Of a stretch of DNA of 64,000 nucleotides, positions 28,926 to 40,232 are shown in pieces; position 1 is the stretch's first letter; the number at the start of each line of letters is the position of its first letter. The notes under the pieces were generated by a model. The model was not told where the DNA came from and did no database searches. It was given only the letters and a program-made list of their open reading frames with translations. The translations under genes and the position numbers were made by a program. The stretch comes from Bog-473 sp963743785 (GTDB taxonomy: Bacteria > Actinomycetota > Acidimicrobiia > Acidimicrobiales > RAAP-2): NCBI GenBank assembly GCA_963743785.1, contig CAVURD010000025.1, positions 157,019 to 221,018 on the forward strand, written 5' to 3'.

Positions 28926-28955
28926 GGTGATGGTGATGGTGATGGTGATGGTGAT
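28926..28955. repeat. GGTGAT hexanucleotide microsatellite, five units
   Basis: Five exact copies of ggtgat at 28926-28955. The tract ends three bases before the preferred GTG start of the next small gene and would itself code a GD dipeptide repeat if translated. Confidence 0.9.
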
Positions 28956-28958
28956 TCG

Positions 28959-29207
28959 GTGAGCCCGACCAACGACGCCCTGGCCGAACTGGCCGGCCGG
29001 CTGGAGGGCATGGCGGAGGAACTGACCGATATGGCGATCGATGCATTGCGTCGGGCGACATCGGGTGATCCCGATTCGGCCGAGGCCGGGGAGGCCCTGG
29101 CCTTGGAGCGTCGGATCGTCCGGGCTCGTCGTGCCGTGGAGAAGGCCGTGTCGGTGTTGGGCGAAGGTCGTGGGGGAGGCGCCGGGGGACTCGACGACGG
29201 GGCGTAG
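28959..29207 (+). CDS. Small hypothetical helical protein
   Basis: 82 aa from GTG 28959; an in-frame GTG lies further upstream so an extended form reading the hexanucleotide tract as glycine-aspartate repeats cannot be excluded. NDALAELAGRLEGMAEELTD is a clear amphipathic helix with heptad spacing, followed by LALERRIVRARRAVEKAVSV, a second charged helix. It could be a small coiled-coil partner protein. Gly-rich tail. Family unknown. Confidence 0.55.
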   Translation: MSPTNDALAELAGRLEGMAEELTDMAIDALRRATSGDPDSAEAGEALALERRIVRARRAVEKAVSVLGEGRGGGAGGLDDGA

Positions 29208-29371
29208 GGACGGCGCAGCCCAAAATGGGCACGGCCTGGGTGCTCGGGGGTGCCTGATTCATCCGAGAATTATTCAAGAGATGCTGTACATTTCCCCGAT
29301 TCGGGCGACGGGATATTGGGCCTCTGACGAGGGATTATGGCCCCGATCGGGTGTCACAACCCCGTGATCCA

Positions 29372-30568
29372 ATGGGACCCGTGGAACACGAAGATTTCGA
29401 AGCGCTTGAAGTACTCCAAGAACTGGAGGCCGTCGAAGAGGCAGTGGATCGACTGGCGCGATGCGATCTGGCGAACTACGCCGACGGTGACTCGGTCGAA
29501 CGCCTCGAACGGGTCCGCTCCCGCCTCGGGGCCATTGTCACCGGAGCGGTGGCCGAGTTCGATGCCTCGGGGGCGTGGGCGCCAGGTGGTGCTCGGACCG
29601 CCGCCGCCTGGCTGCGGCGCCATTGCCGGCTCCCGAGCAACGAGGCCTCCCGGGAAGTGCGCCGGGGGCGCCAGTGTCGTGAGCTGCCCCACTTCGAAGC
29701 GGCCTGGTCGTCCGGTGAGATCGGAGCGGCCTGTGTGGACCTGGTGGCCTCGGTACGCCGACCGGCGACCGAAGCAGCTCTGGCCCGGGACGAAGAGATG
29801 CTGGTGGACTACGCCAAGTCGCTGGCCTTCGCCGAGTTCGTCCGGGTGCTGCGCTACTGGGAGCAGCACGCCGACCCCGACGGGGCCGAAGAGGACGCCA
29901 TGGAGCAGCAAGCCCGCCGCGACGTGTACCTGGTGCCGAGCATGGGCGGCACCTTCTTGGGCAAGATGACCCTCGACCCGATCTCGGGGGCCATTGTCGG
30001 TGGTGAGCTCGAACGCCTGGAGCGGGAGCTCTTCGAGGCCGATTGGTCCAAGGCCCGAGACGAGCTCGGACGAGACCCTAGGGCCGACGAGCTGGGCCGC
30101 ACCTCGGCCCAGCGCCGGGCCGATGCCCTGGTCGAGATGGCCACCCGCTCGGCCACGGCGCCGGCCGACGGGCGCCGGCCTGCCCCCCTCTTCAGTGTCC
30201 TGGTCGACTACCCGACCCTGTCGGGCCGCATCTGCCAGTTGGCCCAAGGGGCCACCGTGATCTCCCCGGGCACCTTGTTGCCGTGGCTGGACGAGGCCTA
30301 CGTCGAGCGAGCCGTGTTCGCCCCAGGCCGGCGGGTCGAGGTCGGCATTACCTCTCGCTTCTTCACCGGTGCGACCCGCCGGGCCATCGAGCTGCGGGAC
30401 CAAGAGTGCCAGCACCCCTACTGCGACGAACCGGCCGAACGCTGTCAGGCCGATCACATCGTCCAATTCTCCAAAGGTGGTCCGACCTCCCAGGAGAACG
30501 GTCAGCTCCTCTGCGGCTTCCACAATCGCCAGCGCAACCAGCGGCCGCCGCCAGACAGCGGGGCCTGA
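29372..30568 (+). CDS. DUF222/HNH endonuclease-domain protein
   Basis: About 398 aa from ATG 29372 (an in-frame GTG at 29351 adds 7 residues). N-terminal DUF222 helical domain (residues 15-290) with AAWLRRHCRLPSNEASREVR and LDPISGAIVGGELERLE, then a C-terminal HNH nuclease: RAIELRDQECQHPYCDEPAE, CQADHIVQFSKGGPTSQENGQLLC with the HIV..G core, and GFHNRQR. This is the 13E12-type family, often multicopy in actinobacterial genomes and thought mobile, though no transposase ends are seen here. Substrate specificity unknown. Confidence 0.9.
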   Translation: MGPVEHEDFEALEVLQELEAVEEAVDRLARCDLANYADGDSVERLERVRSRLGAIVTGAVAEFDASGAWAPGGARTAAAWLRRHCRLPSNEASREVRRGRQCRELPHFEAAWSSGEIGAACVDLVASVRRPATEAALARDEEMLVDYAKSLAFAEFVRVLRYWEQHADPDGAEEDAMEQQARRDVYLVPSMGGTFLGKMTLDPISGAIVGGELERLERELFEADWSKARDELGRDPRADELGRTSAQRRADALVEMATRSATAPADGRRPAPLFSVLVDYPTLSGRICQLAQGATVISPGTLLPWLDEAYVERAVFAPGRRVEVGITSRFFTGATRRAIELRDQECQHPYCDEPAERCQADHIVQFSKGGPTSQENGQLLCGFHNRQRNQRPPPDSGA

Positions 30569-30667
30569 CGAATCGGTGCTTTCCGGCCAACACCACGGCG
30601 GACTGGTTCGAACCCCTACCGAGTCATTCGAAAAGCTACACAGAGTCATTCGAAACGACGAAGTTGG

Positions 30668-31783
30668 TCAGACGCCCGTGCACTCGTTGATGGCATCGAT
30701 CAGTAGGCGGAGCCGCGCAAAGTGCCACTTGTCGAAACGAAGAGCCAGGCGGGGGAGTTCGGGGTGATCGTTGCTGGATCGTTCCGGCGGGAAAGCCGCG
30801 GTGGATCGGATGGTGCCCCGGGCGACAATGTCGCCGAAGCGTTGGTTGAGGTCGGCCAGCTCGGCCTTGCTGGGCGCCACGAGCACCCGGAGGACCAACA
30901 GGTCACCCACCCACCGACAGGAGTGGTAGTTGCGGTAGAAGTGGGCGATTTCCCGGGCCGCCTCTTCGACGGACGTGGTCACCTTGAACAGGGCGAGGTC
31001 TTCGGCCGACACCCAGCCGGACGCGATGGCCTGCTCCTGGACGAAACGCAGCCAGCCCTGCCAGTAGGTGCCGCCCGGAGTCTCCATCAGCACCACGGGC
31101 GCCGGTTCGGCCTTTCCCGTCTGCAGCAAGGTGAGGAGCTCGAAGCATTCGTCCTGGGTGCCGAAGCCGCCGGGCAGGATCGCGTAGGCATGCGACTCTT
31201 TGATCAACATCAGTTTGCGGGTGAAGAAGTACCGCATCTCCACCAACTTCGGGTCCTGGGCGATGAAGGGGTTGGCCCCTTCTTCGTGGGGGAGCCGGAT
31301 GTTGACCCCGAAGGAATGGTCCCGCCCCGCCCCTTCGAGCCCCGCCGCCATGATGCCGGGGCCCGCACCGGTGACGACCATCCAGTCCTCTTGGGCCAGT
31401 TTGGTGGCCAGGTCGCGGGCGAGCAGGTACACCGGATCCTCGGGCTGGGTCCGGGCCGAGCCGAACATGGTCATCTTCCGTATGGCGCGGTAGGGCCGGA
31501 AGACCCGGAAGGCCTCGGACATCTCGGCCAGGGCCGCACTGGCGATCTTCAGGTCACCCACCGAGGTCCCCTCCCGAGCCAGATCGCCCAGCGTGCCGAT
31601 CATGGCCAGCAGTTCCCGGGACTGGGCCGGGGACAGCGTGCGCCCACCGGCCACTGCCTCGAAGGCTCTCGAGTACGCCGCCTTCTCGGCTTCCTTCTCC
31701 GCCTCACTCTCTGCGTCGCCGCCGGCCTCGCTGCCTTCGCCGCCCCGGTCGGCGGGTTCGTTCTGCACCGCGTCGGTCGTCAC
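30668..31783 (-). CDS. LOG-family (TIGR00730-like) Rossmann protein
   Basis: About 371 aa from GTG 31783, whose GTGA overlaps the fbiC stop by four bases, a translational-coupling arrangement. An alternative GTG lies at 31768. The N-terminal 80 residues are charged (ESEAEKEAEKAAYSRAF). The core has MTMFGSARTQPEDPVYLLAR, GAGPGIMAAGLEGAGRD, and LPGGFGTQDECFELLTLLQT, the PGGxGTxxE nucleotide-binding motif of lysine-decarboxylase-like LOG proteins. LOG enzymes hydrolyse nucleoside monophosphates to base and ribose-5-phosphate. Whether this long variant does so is inference. Ribose-5-phosphate would feed the adjacent pentose-phosphate genes. Confidence 0.87.
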   Translation of the reverse strand: MTTDAVQNEPADRGGEGSEAGGDAESEAEKEAEKAAYSRAFEAVAGGRTLSPAQSRELLAMIGTLGDLAREGTSVGDLKIASAALAEMSEAFRVFRPYRAIRKMTMFGSARTQPEDPVYLLARDLATKLAQEDWMVVTGAGPGIMAAGLEGAGRDHSFGVNIRLPHEEGANPFIAQDPKLVEMRYFFTRKLMLIKESHAYAILPGGFGTQDECFELLTLLQTGKAEPAPVVLMETPGGTYWQGWLRFVQEQAIASGWVSAEDLALFKVTTSVEEAAREIAHFYRNYHSCRWVGDLLVLRVLVAPSKAELADLNQRFGDIVARGTIRSTAAFPPERSSNDHPELPRLALRFDKWHFARLRLLIDAINECTGV

Positions 31784-34107
31784 GTGCTCGATGCGGTTCC
31801 CGCCATGGCGTACAGCGTCGAGCGCCGCACCAGCGGACGACCCAGGGGCGCCACCAGGGCCTCGAGCTCCTCGACCCCCATGCGCTGCCCATGCTTCGCC
31901 CCGGCGGCGCGGGAGATGTTCTCGTCCATCAGGGTGCCCCCCAGATCGTTGGCCCCGGCCTGCAGCAATTGCCGTGAGCCCTCGACCCCCATCTTCACCC
32001 AGCTCACCTGGATGTTGTCGATGTCCCCGTGATAGGCGATGCGGGCCACCGAATGCATCAGGAGCGTTTCGCGGAAGGTCGGGCCGCGCCGGGCCTTGCG
32101 TTGCAGGTAGATCGGCGTCGCCATGTGGACGAAGGGGAGCGGCACGAATTCGGTGAACCCGCCGGTCTCGCGCTGCAGGTCCCGGGTTCGCACCATGTGG
32201 CGGGCCCAGTGCAGCGGCTGCTCCACCGAGCCGAACATGATGGTGATGTTGGACCGCAGGCCCACCGAGTGCGCGGTGCGGTGCGCCTCCAGCCATTGCT
32301 CGGTGTTGATCTTGTCCGGGCAGATCAGGGCGCGGATGTCGTCGTCGAGGATCTCGGCCGCCGTGCCGGGCAGCGTCTTGAGACCGGCCTCCTTCAGGCG
32401 CACCAGGTAGTCGGCCAGGGGCACCTCGGACCGGCGGGCCCCTTCGGTCACTTCGAGGGCGGTGAAGCCGTGGATGTGGATCCGCTCGGACGCCGCCCGG
32501 ACGGCGCCCAGCACGTGGACGTAGTAGTCGCCGTCGAAGTTCGGGTGGATGCCACCCTGCAGGCAGACCTCGGTGGCGCCCTCGGCCTCGGCCTCGGCGA
32601 CGCGGCGAGTGATCTCATCGAGCTCGAGCAGGTAGGGCGCGCCGCGCAGGTTCAGCGAGAGCGGCCCCTTGGAGAAGGCACAGAACCGGCACTTGAAGGT
32701 GCACACATTGGTGTAGTTGATGTTGCGGTTCTGCACGAAGGTGACGGCATCGCCCACCACCTGCCGGCGCAGATCGTCGGCCACCTCGGCCACCATGGAA
32801 ACCTCGGGCCCGCGGGCCGAGAACAAGGTGACGATCTCGTCGACGCCGATCTCCTGGCCGAGCACAACGCCGTCGAGCACCTCGGCCACGGGTCCACCCC
32901 GACGGTGGCCACCGGCCTTCGGCGGGGGGACGGACCCATCGACCGCAACGACCCCGTCGAGCCCATCGAGCCCATCGAGCAGCCGCGGTGGCGCCACCTC
33001 GCCACCCGAGCACCAGGCCGCGTCGCGGGCCAGGCCCTCGGCGTCGGCCACGTCGAGCACCGGGAAGCGCAGGCCGGCGTCCAACCACCTCTCGGGCGCG
33101 TGGGCAAACGAGGGGTACACGGTGAGCCGGGCCGCCAGGACATGACCGGCCGACTCGGTGGCCCCGCGCAAGATGTCCAACGCGGGCCAGGCCCGCTCGG
33201 GATTCACGTGGTCGGCGGTGATGGGGGAGACGCCGCCCCAGTCGTCGATGCCGGCGTGCAGGAGGGGAGCCAGGTCGTCGGAGAGGTTCGGCGGCGCCTG
33301 GATGTGGACCTCGGGCGGCAACACCAGCCGAGCCACCGCGATGGCCCAGTGCAGGTCGGCCGGCGGGCATGGTGCGGCCCGGGCCATGGACGTCCCGGCC
33401 TTGGGCAGGAAGTTCTGCACGATGACTTCCTGGACGTGGCCGAAGCGGGCGTGCGACGCGGCGATGGCCCGAAGGGCGGCCACCTGGCCGGCCCGGTCGT
33501 CGCCGATGCCGACCAGGATCCCGGTGGTGAACGGGATGAGCAGCTCGCCCGCGGCGTCGAGGGTGGCCAGGCGGCGGGCCGGGTCCTTGTCGGGGGCGCT
33601 GCGGTGGGCCTCGAGGTCGGTGGCCAGGGACTCGACCATCATCCCCTGGCTGGCCGAGACCGGGCGCAGCTGCGCCAGTTCGTCGGGGTAGAGGGCACCT
33701 GCATTGGCGTGGGGGAGGAGGCCGGTCTCCTCCAGGACGAGGCGACAGGCGTGGGCGAGGTACTCCACCGTCGAGGCGAACCCGTTGTCGTCGAGCCACT
33801 GGCGGGCCAGCGGGTACCGCAGCTCGGGGCGCTCGCCCAGGGTGAAGAGTGCCTCGTGGCACCCGGCGGCCTGGCCGGCCCGGGCGATGGACAGGACCTC
33901 TTCGGGCAGCAGATAGGGCGACGTCACACGGGCCGGGGCCTTGGCGAAGGTGCAGTAGCCACAGCGGTCACGGCACAGCATGGTGAGCGGGATGAAGACC
34001 TTGGGCGAATAGGTGATCCGCCGGCCGTAGGCCTCGTCGCGCACGGCGCGCGCCAGCGCCGTGAGCTCGGGTAGCGGCGTATGGAGGAGGTCGGCGTCGG
34101 AGAGCAT
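31780..34107 (-). CDS. fbiC: FO synthase, fused CofG-CofH (F420 biosynthesis)
   Basis: 775 aa. Two radical-SAM halves join to make the deazaflavin FO, precursor of coenzyme F420, from tyrosine and a pyrimidine. The CofG half carries MLCRDRCGYCTF with the 4Fe-4S CxxxCxxC at about residues 49-56; the CofH half carries CTFKCRFCAF near 460. Further family features: CHEALFTLGERPELR, IVQNFLPKAGTSMA, TEVCLQGGIHPNFDGDYYVH, and FGSVEQPLHWARHM. Fused FbiC is typical of actinobacteria. It starts 9 bp after the pgl stop, so it belongs to the tkt-tal-gnd-pgl transcription unit. Confidence 0.95.
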   Translation of the reverse strand: MLSDADLLHTPLPELTALARAVRDEAYGRRITYSPKVFIPLTMLCRDRCGYCTFAKAPARVTSPYLLPEEVLSIARAGQAAGCHEALFTLGERPELRYPLARQWLDDNGFASTVEYLAHACRLVLEETGLLPHANAGALYPDELAQLRPVSASQGMMVESLATDLEAHRSAPDKDPARRLATLDAAGELLIPFTTGILVGIGDDRAGQVAALRAIAASHARFGHVQEVIVQNFLPKAGTSMARAAPCPPADLHWAIAVARLVLPPEVHIQAPPNLSDDLAPLLHAGIDDWGGVSPITADHVNPERAWPALDILRGATESAGHVLAARLTVYPSFAHAPERWLDAGLRFPVLDVADAEGLARDAAWCSGGEVAPPRLLDGLDGLDGVVAVDGSVPPPKAGGHRRGGPVAEVLDGVVLGQEIGVDEIVTLFSARGPEVSMVAEVADDLRRQVVGDAVTFVQNRNINYTNVCTFKCRFCAFSKGPLSLNLRGAPYLLELDEITRRVAEAEAEGATEVCLQGGIHPNFDGDYYVHVLGAVRAASERIHIHGFTALEVTEGARRSEVPLADYLVRLKEAGLKTLPGTAAEILDDDIRALICPDKINTEQWLEAHRTAHSVGLRSNITIMFGSVEQPLHWARHMVRTRDLQRETGGFTEFVPLPFVHMATPIYLQRKARRGPTFRETLLMHSVARIAYHGDIDNIQVSWVKMGVEGSRQLLQAGANDLGGTLMDENISRAAGAKHGQRMGVEELEALVAPLGRPLVRRSTLYAMAGTASST

Positions 34108-34116
34108 CAGGCCAAT

Positions 34117-34848
34117 CTAGGGGGCGGGGCCGAAAGCGGCGCCGTCCACCAGCCAGATGACCTGGGCGGCGCTGACCCGGGCGGCGGGCAGGTCCGCCCC
34201 GTGGCGCAGTTGGTCCATCGCCTCGCGCTTGGAGTCGCCGGACACCGTGAAGACGGCACAGCGGGCGGCGTTGATGGCCGGAAGGGTGAGCGTCAGGCGC
34301 GGGTGGGGGTTGCGGCCGTTGGGATCGAGCGTGGCCGCCACGAGTTGATCGGACCCGGCATCGAGCTCGGGCACCCCCGGGAACAGGGAGGCGGTGTGGC
34401 CGTCGGGGCCGACGCCCAGATGGATGAGATCGATCCCCCGGCCGGCCAGCAGACGCTCGATCGTGGCGTGATACTCGGCCGCGCATTGCTCCGGCGGGCC
34501 CGACGTCGACATGGGCGTGAAGGAGCCGACCGGCCCCACCCGGCTCAAGAGGGTCCTCTGGACGAGGCGCTGATTGGCGTCGGGGTCGTCGGCCGGCACC
34601 ATGCGTTCATCGCCCATGTAGACGTCGACCAGCTTCCAGTCCACCGTGGGGGCGGCTGCCGCCCGCGTTCCCGTTCCGGGTCCCGTTCCCGCCGCCAGGT
34701 GCTCGTAACACGCTTGTGCGGTGGGCCCGCCCGACAGCACGAGGGAGAAGCGCTCCCCGGGTCGGGCCGCGAACGCCGCCACCACGACGGCCGTGAAGGC
34801 GGCGGGGACGTTGGCCACCGGGGCCGTAGGTGCCGTCATGGGAGACAT
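34117..34848 (-). CDS. pgl: 6-phosphogluconolactonase
   Basis: 243 aa. Hydrolyses 6-phosphoglucono-lactone in the oxidative pentose-phosphate pathway. Features of the DevB-type enzyme: SLVLSGGPTAQACYEHLA, VDVYMGDERMVPADDPDANQ, IDLIHLGVGPDGHTASLFPG, and AARCAVFTVSGDSKREAM. Cytosolic, no extra domain. It lies between gnd and fbiC with short gaps (56 and 9 bp) in one orientation. Confidence 0.95.
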   Translation of the reverse strand: MSPMTAPTAPVANVPAAFTAVVVAAFAARPGERFSLVLSGGPTAQACYEHLAAGTGPGTGTRAAAAPTVDWKLVDVYMGDERMVPADDPDANQRLVQRTLLSRVGPVGSFTPMSTSGPPEQCAAEYHATIERLLAGRGIDLIHLGVGPDGHTASLFPGVPELDAGSDQLVAATLDPNGRNPHPRLTLTLPAINAARCAVFTVSGDSKREAMDQLRHGADLPAARVSAAQVIWLVDGAAFGPAP

Positions 34849-34904
34849 GGGGGAGTCATGGGGGCCGGGCCGCCTCTTCGCCGTTTCTCGCCGCTTCTCG
34901 GTCT

Positions 34905-35846
34905 TCAGCCCGCTGTGGGCGTGCCGGTCTCGAGGCCCTGTTGGCCCGATTCCAGCGTCACCGCATGCCCGCCGAATTGATTGCGCAGGGCGGACAGCAT
35001 CTTCAATTGGAATGAGTCCTGCTCCTGCGAGGCGAACCGGGTGAACAGCGCGGCGGTGATCACCGGAGCCGGCACCCCGCGGGCGATCGCCTCTTCGGCG
35101 GTCCAGCGGCCCTCGCCCGAATCGACCACCACGCCCTTGATCTCGTCGAAACCGGCGTCGGGCCGCAGGGCCCGCTCGGCCAGATCCAGGAGCCAGCTGC
35201 GTACCACCGAGCCGTAGCGCCAGATGGAGGCGATCTCGTGCAGGTCCAGATTGAACTCGTCGGCCGAGCCCATGATCTCGAACCCCTCGGCGTAGGCCTG
35301 CATGATCCCGTACTCGATCCCGTTGTGCACCATCTTCACGAAATGCCCCGCCCCGGCCGGCCCGACGTGGGCGTAGCCGTCTTTCGGGGCCAGGGTGAGG
35401 AAGGCCGGTTCGACCACGGCCACCGATGCGTCGGTGCCGCCCACCATCAGGCAGTAGCCCTCGGTGAGTCCCCAGACACCACCCGAGGTCCCGGCATCGA
35501 CGAAGCCGATGCCCTTCTTGGCCAGCCGGACCTCGATCTCCTGGGCCTCCTTGTAGTTGGAGTTCCCCCCATCGACGATGACGTCGCCCGACTCGAAGAA
35601 GGTGGCCAGCTCATCGATGGTGCTGTTGGTCGCCTCCCCGGCCGGGACCATGACCCAGGCCGCGCGCGGCGCGGAGAGCAGGCCGGCCAGCTCCTTCAGC
35701 GACGACGCCGGCACGGCCCCCTTGGCCGCCGCCGCGTCACGCGCTTGGGCGTGGAGGTCGAAGGCCACCACCTCGTGCCCGCCCTTGAGTAGGCGCTCGG
35801 TCATGTTGGCGCCCATCTTCCCCAGGCCGATCATGCCGATCCTCAT
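34905..35846 (-). CDS. gnd: 6-phosphogluconate dehydrogenase, short (decarboxylating) form
   Basis: 313 aa, the short type (GntZ/YqeC-like) rather than the 470-aa form. MRIGMIGLGKMGANMTERLL is the NAD(P) Rossmann motif; VIVDGGNSNYKEA, FVDAGTSGGVWGLTEGYCLM and VGPAGAGHFVKMVHNGIEYG (catalytic Lys and Asn) are family signatures. Short forms often prefer NAD over NADP, but I cannot settle cofactor choice from the loop by eye. Makes ribulose-5-phosphate for the tal and tkt enzymes encoded just upstream. Confidence 0.94.
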   Translation of the reverse strand: MRIGMIGLGKMGANMTERLLKGGHEVVAFDLHAQARDAAAAKGAVPASSLKELAGLLSAPRAAWVMVPAGEATNSTIDELATFFESGDVIVDGGNSNYKEAQEIEVRLAKKGIGFVDAGTSGGVWGLTEGYCLMVGGTDASVAVVEPAFLTLAPKDGYAHVGPAGAGHFVKMVHNGIEYGIMQAYAEGFEIMGSADEFNLDLHEIASIWRYGSVVRSWLLDLAERALRPDAGFDEIKGVVVDSGEGRWTAEEAIARGVPAPVITAALFTRFASQEQDSFQLKMLSALRNQFGGHAVTLESGQQGLETGTPTAG

Positions 35847-35936
35847 GGTTGTTCCTTCCCTTCCTTGGCGGTGCAGTGGGTGCTGTGTGTGTGCCTGTGC
35901 GGATGGTGCTGCGTCCTTCGCTCATTCGCTCAACTA

Positions 35937-35984
35937 CTCGGTCGCTCGGTCGCTCAGTCGCTCGGTCGCCCATTCGCTCAACCG
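35937..35984. repeat. Degenerate 8-bp tandem repeat
   Basis: Six head-to-tail octamers of the form ctcggtcg/ctcagtcg/cccattcg from 35937. They run into the last codons of tal (stop at 35978). Likely slippage-generated; no role evident. Confidence 0.6.
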
Positions 35985-37096
35985 AACGTGGCGGCCTTGT
36001 CGCTGAGTGACTGCAGCAGCTCGTCGAAAGACTTGCCGAATGAACCGACGCCCTCGTCCTCCAGCGTCTGCTCCACGTCGGTCATGTCGATGCCGGCGGC
36101 GGCCAATTGGGCCAGGACGCCGGTGGCGTCGTCCGGATCGGCGTCCACCGTGCGGGCCACGGTGCCGTGGTTGTCGAAGGCGGCGATGGTTCCCTCCGGC
36201 ATGGTGTTCACCGTGGCCGGTCCGATGAGCGAGTTCACGTACAACAGGTCGTCGTAGGCCGGGTTCTTGGTCGACGTCGACGCCCACAGCGGGCGCTGCA
36301 CCCGGGCACCGTGGTGCGCCAGCGCTTCCCACCGCGGTCCGGAGAAGGCGGAGCGGAAGTGCCGATAGGCCACCCGGGCCTGGGCCACCGCGGCCTTGCC
36401 GCGCAGGGCCAATATGGCGGCGTCACCGTTCTCGCCGCCGGCCAGCGTCTCCAGGCGACGGTCCACCTCGGTGTCGACCCGGCTCACGAAGAAGGAGGCC
36501 ACGCTCGCTACCTTGGCCAGTTCGGCGCCGCGACCGGCCGCCACCATCGTCTCGAGGCCGCTGATGTAGGCCTCCATCACCTCGTCGTACCGGTCGATCC
36601 CGAAGATCAGCGTCACGTTGATGCTCCGTCCCTCGCCGATCAGCGTGTTGATGGACGGCACGCATTCCCGGGTGGCCGGCACCTTGACCAGCAGGTTGGG
36701 TTCCTTGATGCGATCGTGCAGCATGCGGGCGTCGCGCACGGTGCCGTCCGTGTCGTGGGCCAGTGCGGGGGAGACCTCAAGCGAGACGAATCCGTCCTCA
36801 CCGTCGCTGGTGTCATACGTCGGGCGCAGCAGCTTGAGACCGTCCTCGATGTCGCTGATCGCCAACTCCCAGTAGGCGCTCTCGACGGTGTGATCCTTCA
36901 TCAATGCCTTGAACTGATCGTCGTAGGTGTCCTGCCCGCTGATGGCCTTGGCCAGGATGGTCGGGTTCGAGGTGATGCCCCGCACCCCCTTCTGCACCAG
37001 GTCGGCCAACTTGCCGTCCCGAAGCCAGTCGCGCCGCAGGTTGTCCAACCATGGGCTCTGGCCGGCAATGTCATAGAGATCCTGGAGTCGGGTCAT
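35978..37096 (-). CDS. tal: Transaldolase
   Basis: 372 aa from ATG 37096. Transfers a dihydroxyacetone unit in the non-oxidative pentose-phosphate pathway. GVRGITSNPTILAKAISG marks the substrate site; NLLVKVPATRECVPSI contains the Schiff-base Lys; INVTLIFGIDRYDEVMEAYI and VASVASFFVSRVDTEVDRRL are conserved barrel strands. The long (about 370 aa) actinobacterial form. 70 bp after tkt in the same direction. Confidence 0.95.
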   Translation of the reverse strand: MTRLQDLYDIAGQSPWLDNLRRDWLRDGKLADLVQKGVRGITSNPTILAKAISGQDTYDDQFKALMKDHTVESAYWELAISDIEDGLKLLRPTYDTSDGEDGFVSLEVSPALAHDTDGTVRDARMLHDRIKEPNLLVKVPATRECVPSINTLIGEGRSINVTLIFGIDRYDEVMEAYISGLETMVAAGRGAELAKVASVASFFVSRVDTEVDRRLETLAGGENGDAAILALRGKAAVAQARVAYRHFRSAFSGPRWEALAHHGARVQRPLWASTSTKNPAYDDLLYVNSLIGPATVNTMPEGTIAAFDNHGTVARTVDADPDDATGVLAQLAAAGIDMTDVEQTLEDEGVGSFGKSFDELLQSLSDKAATFG

Positions 37097-37166
37097 GCTT
37101 CTTGCTCCTTTTCCTGGGTGCGGCTTCCTGGGTGCGACGAGTTCCTGGGGTGCGACGGCGCTGCGG

Positions 37167-39209
<2,043 letters not shown>

Positions 39210-39247
39210 AGTCAACCCTACCCATTCTCGGCCTACGCTCACTTGCG
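39210..39247. promoter_or_regulatory. Short divergent intergenic region tkt / thioesterase
   Basis: Only 38 bases separate the two opposing starts, so promoters must overlap or reach into coding sequence, or one gene is leaderless. Contains no clear -10/-35 pair by eye. Confidence 0.3.
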
Positions 39248-39743
39248 ATGACACCGACTCGTCACCGTATGCAGGTACCCCCAAACAGCGATCTCACTCT
39301 CGGCATGGTGTGCCTGGACAAAAAGACCGCGGGGCGATGCATCTGGCGCATGACGGCCGACGAGCGCTTCGCCAACCCGGCCGGCATCATGCAGGGGGGG
39401 TTCCTGGGCGCGTTCGCCGACTCCGCCATGGGGGCCGCCGCGGTCACCTTCGTCCAGGGACGCAAGGTCTTCGCCGCCAACGCGGAGATGAAGGTCAGCT
39501 TCCTGGCGCCGGTCCCCCCGGGGGCCACCCTCATCTGCACGGCCGAAGTGGTCGCGGGCGGATCGCGGGTGGCCTTCGTCGAGGCCAGCGTGGTGGCCCT
39601 CGACGCCCCTGATCCGCTCCCCGTCACCGGTGCCACGAGCGCCACGGGAACGCCCACCGCCGCCGACCGGGGCAGCCGGTGCAGGCGGGGAACGCCTGGT
39701 GGCCCGGGCCACGTCCACCTACATCTTCCGAGAACGGGGGTGA
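39248..39743 (+). CDS. PaaI/hotdog-fold thioesterase (frameshifted near C-terminus)
   Basis: Hotdog-fold thioesterase: CIWRMTADERFANPAGIMQG, GGFLGAFADSAMGAAAVTFV (helix with the catalytic acidic residue), and KVSFLAPVPPGATLICTAEV. After a proline/threonine run (about 39600-39685) the frame must step by one base; the new frame ends ERLVARATSTYIFRERG then stops at 39743, exactly the usual last hotdog strand. Probably hydrolyses acyl- or aryl-CoA. About 164 aa if repaired. Divergent from tkt. Confidence 0.8.
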
Positions 39744-39836
39744 GGGGCTGGGGGATCGGTGGGGCGCCACGTCCTGGCCTTCGTCAACCATGGGTGCTTG
39801 CACCGTCGCAGCCCAGAGACCAGGATGACAGGCCAC

Positions 39837-40232
39837 ATGGCACGGGCGGGCTCAGACTCAGATAGCGGGATCAACGGGGTGCGTAAGTCGGGCGGGGACG
39901 CCGTGCAGCTGACCATCGACTACCTCAAGCAGGAGACGCTGGGGCCCCTCAAGGGCCTCGGCCGCTTCCTGGCCTGGGGCGTGGCCGGGTCGATCGCCAT
40001 TGCCATCGGCCTCCTGCTGCTCCTCATCGGCGTCCTTCGGCTCCTCCAGGACGAGACGGGAACAAGCTTGACCGGTGACTGGTCGTGGGTACCGTATTTC
40101 GTCGTCAGCGTGCTCGGCCTCGTCGTGGTGGGGGTGGCCGCCTGGCGGATCACCGCCGGCCCCGCCCAACGGAAGTTGCCGAAGCAGACCGATCGCGCCC
40201 AACCACAAGCCACCCAGGAAGGAACCACCTGA
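39837..40232 (+). CDS. Holin-like / DUF1469-type membrane protein
   Basis: 131 aa from ATG 39837 (ATG 39825 also possible). Two strong transmembrane segments: FLAWGVAGSIAIAIGLLLLL and VPYFVVSVLGLVVVGVAAW. N-terminal soluble helix (AVQLTIDYLKQETLGPLKGL) resembles phage-holin superfamily III / DUF1469 proteins. Short charged tail. Its stop overlaps the ATG of the next small gene (tgatg), so the pair is translationally coupled. Role unknown; not evidence of a phage by itself. Confidence 0.7.
   Translation: MARAGSDSDSGINGVRKSGGDAVQLTIDYLKQETLGPLKGLGRFLAWGVAGSIAIAIGLLLLLIGVLRLLQDETGTSLTGDWSWVPYFVVSVLGLVVVGVAAWRITAGPAQRKLPKQTDRAQPQATQEGTT

Noticed and set aside
29372..30568. HNH/DUF222 gene as an active insertion sequence
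   Set aside because: No terminal inverted repeats or target duplications could be found around it.
30604..30660. ggttcgaacccc, like a tRNA T-arm, followed by two gagtcattcgaaa copies
   Set aside because: The bases flanking the loop do not form a T-stem and no anticodon or acceptor arm fits. The two 13-bp copies are too short to call an element.
32029..34074. A 681-codon open frame antisense to fbiC
   Set aside because: Same composition artefact; fbiC has clear radical-SAM motifs on the other strand.
39837..40232. Prophage remnant because of the holin-like protein
   Set aside because: No integrase, capsid, portal or lysin gene near it; such membrane proteins are common chromosomal genes.
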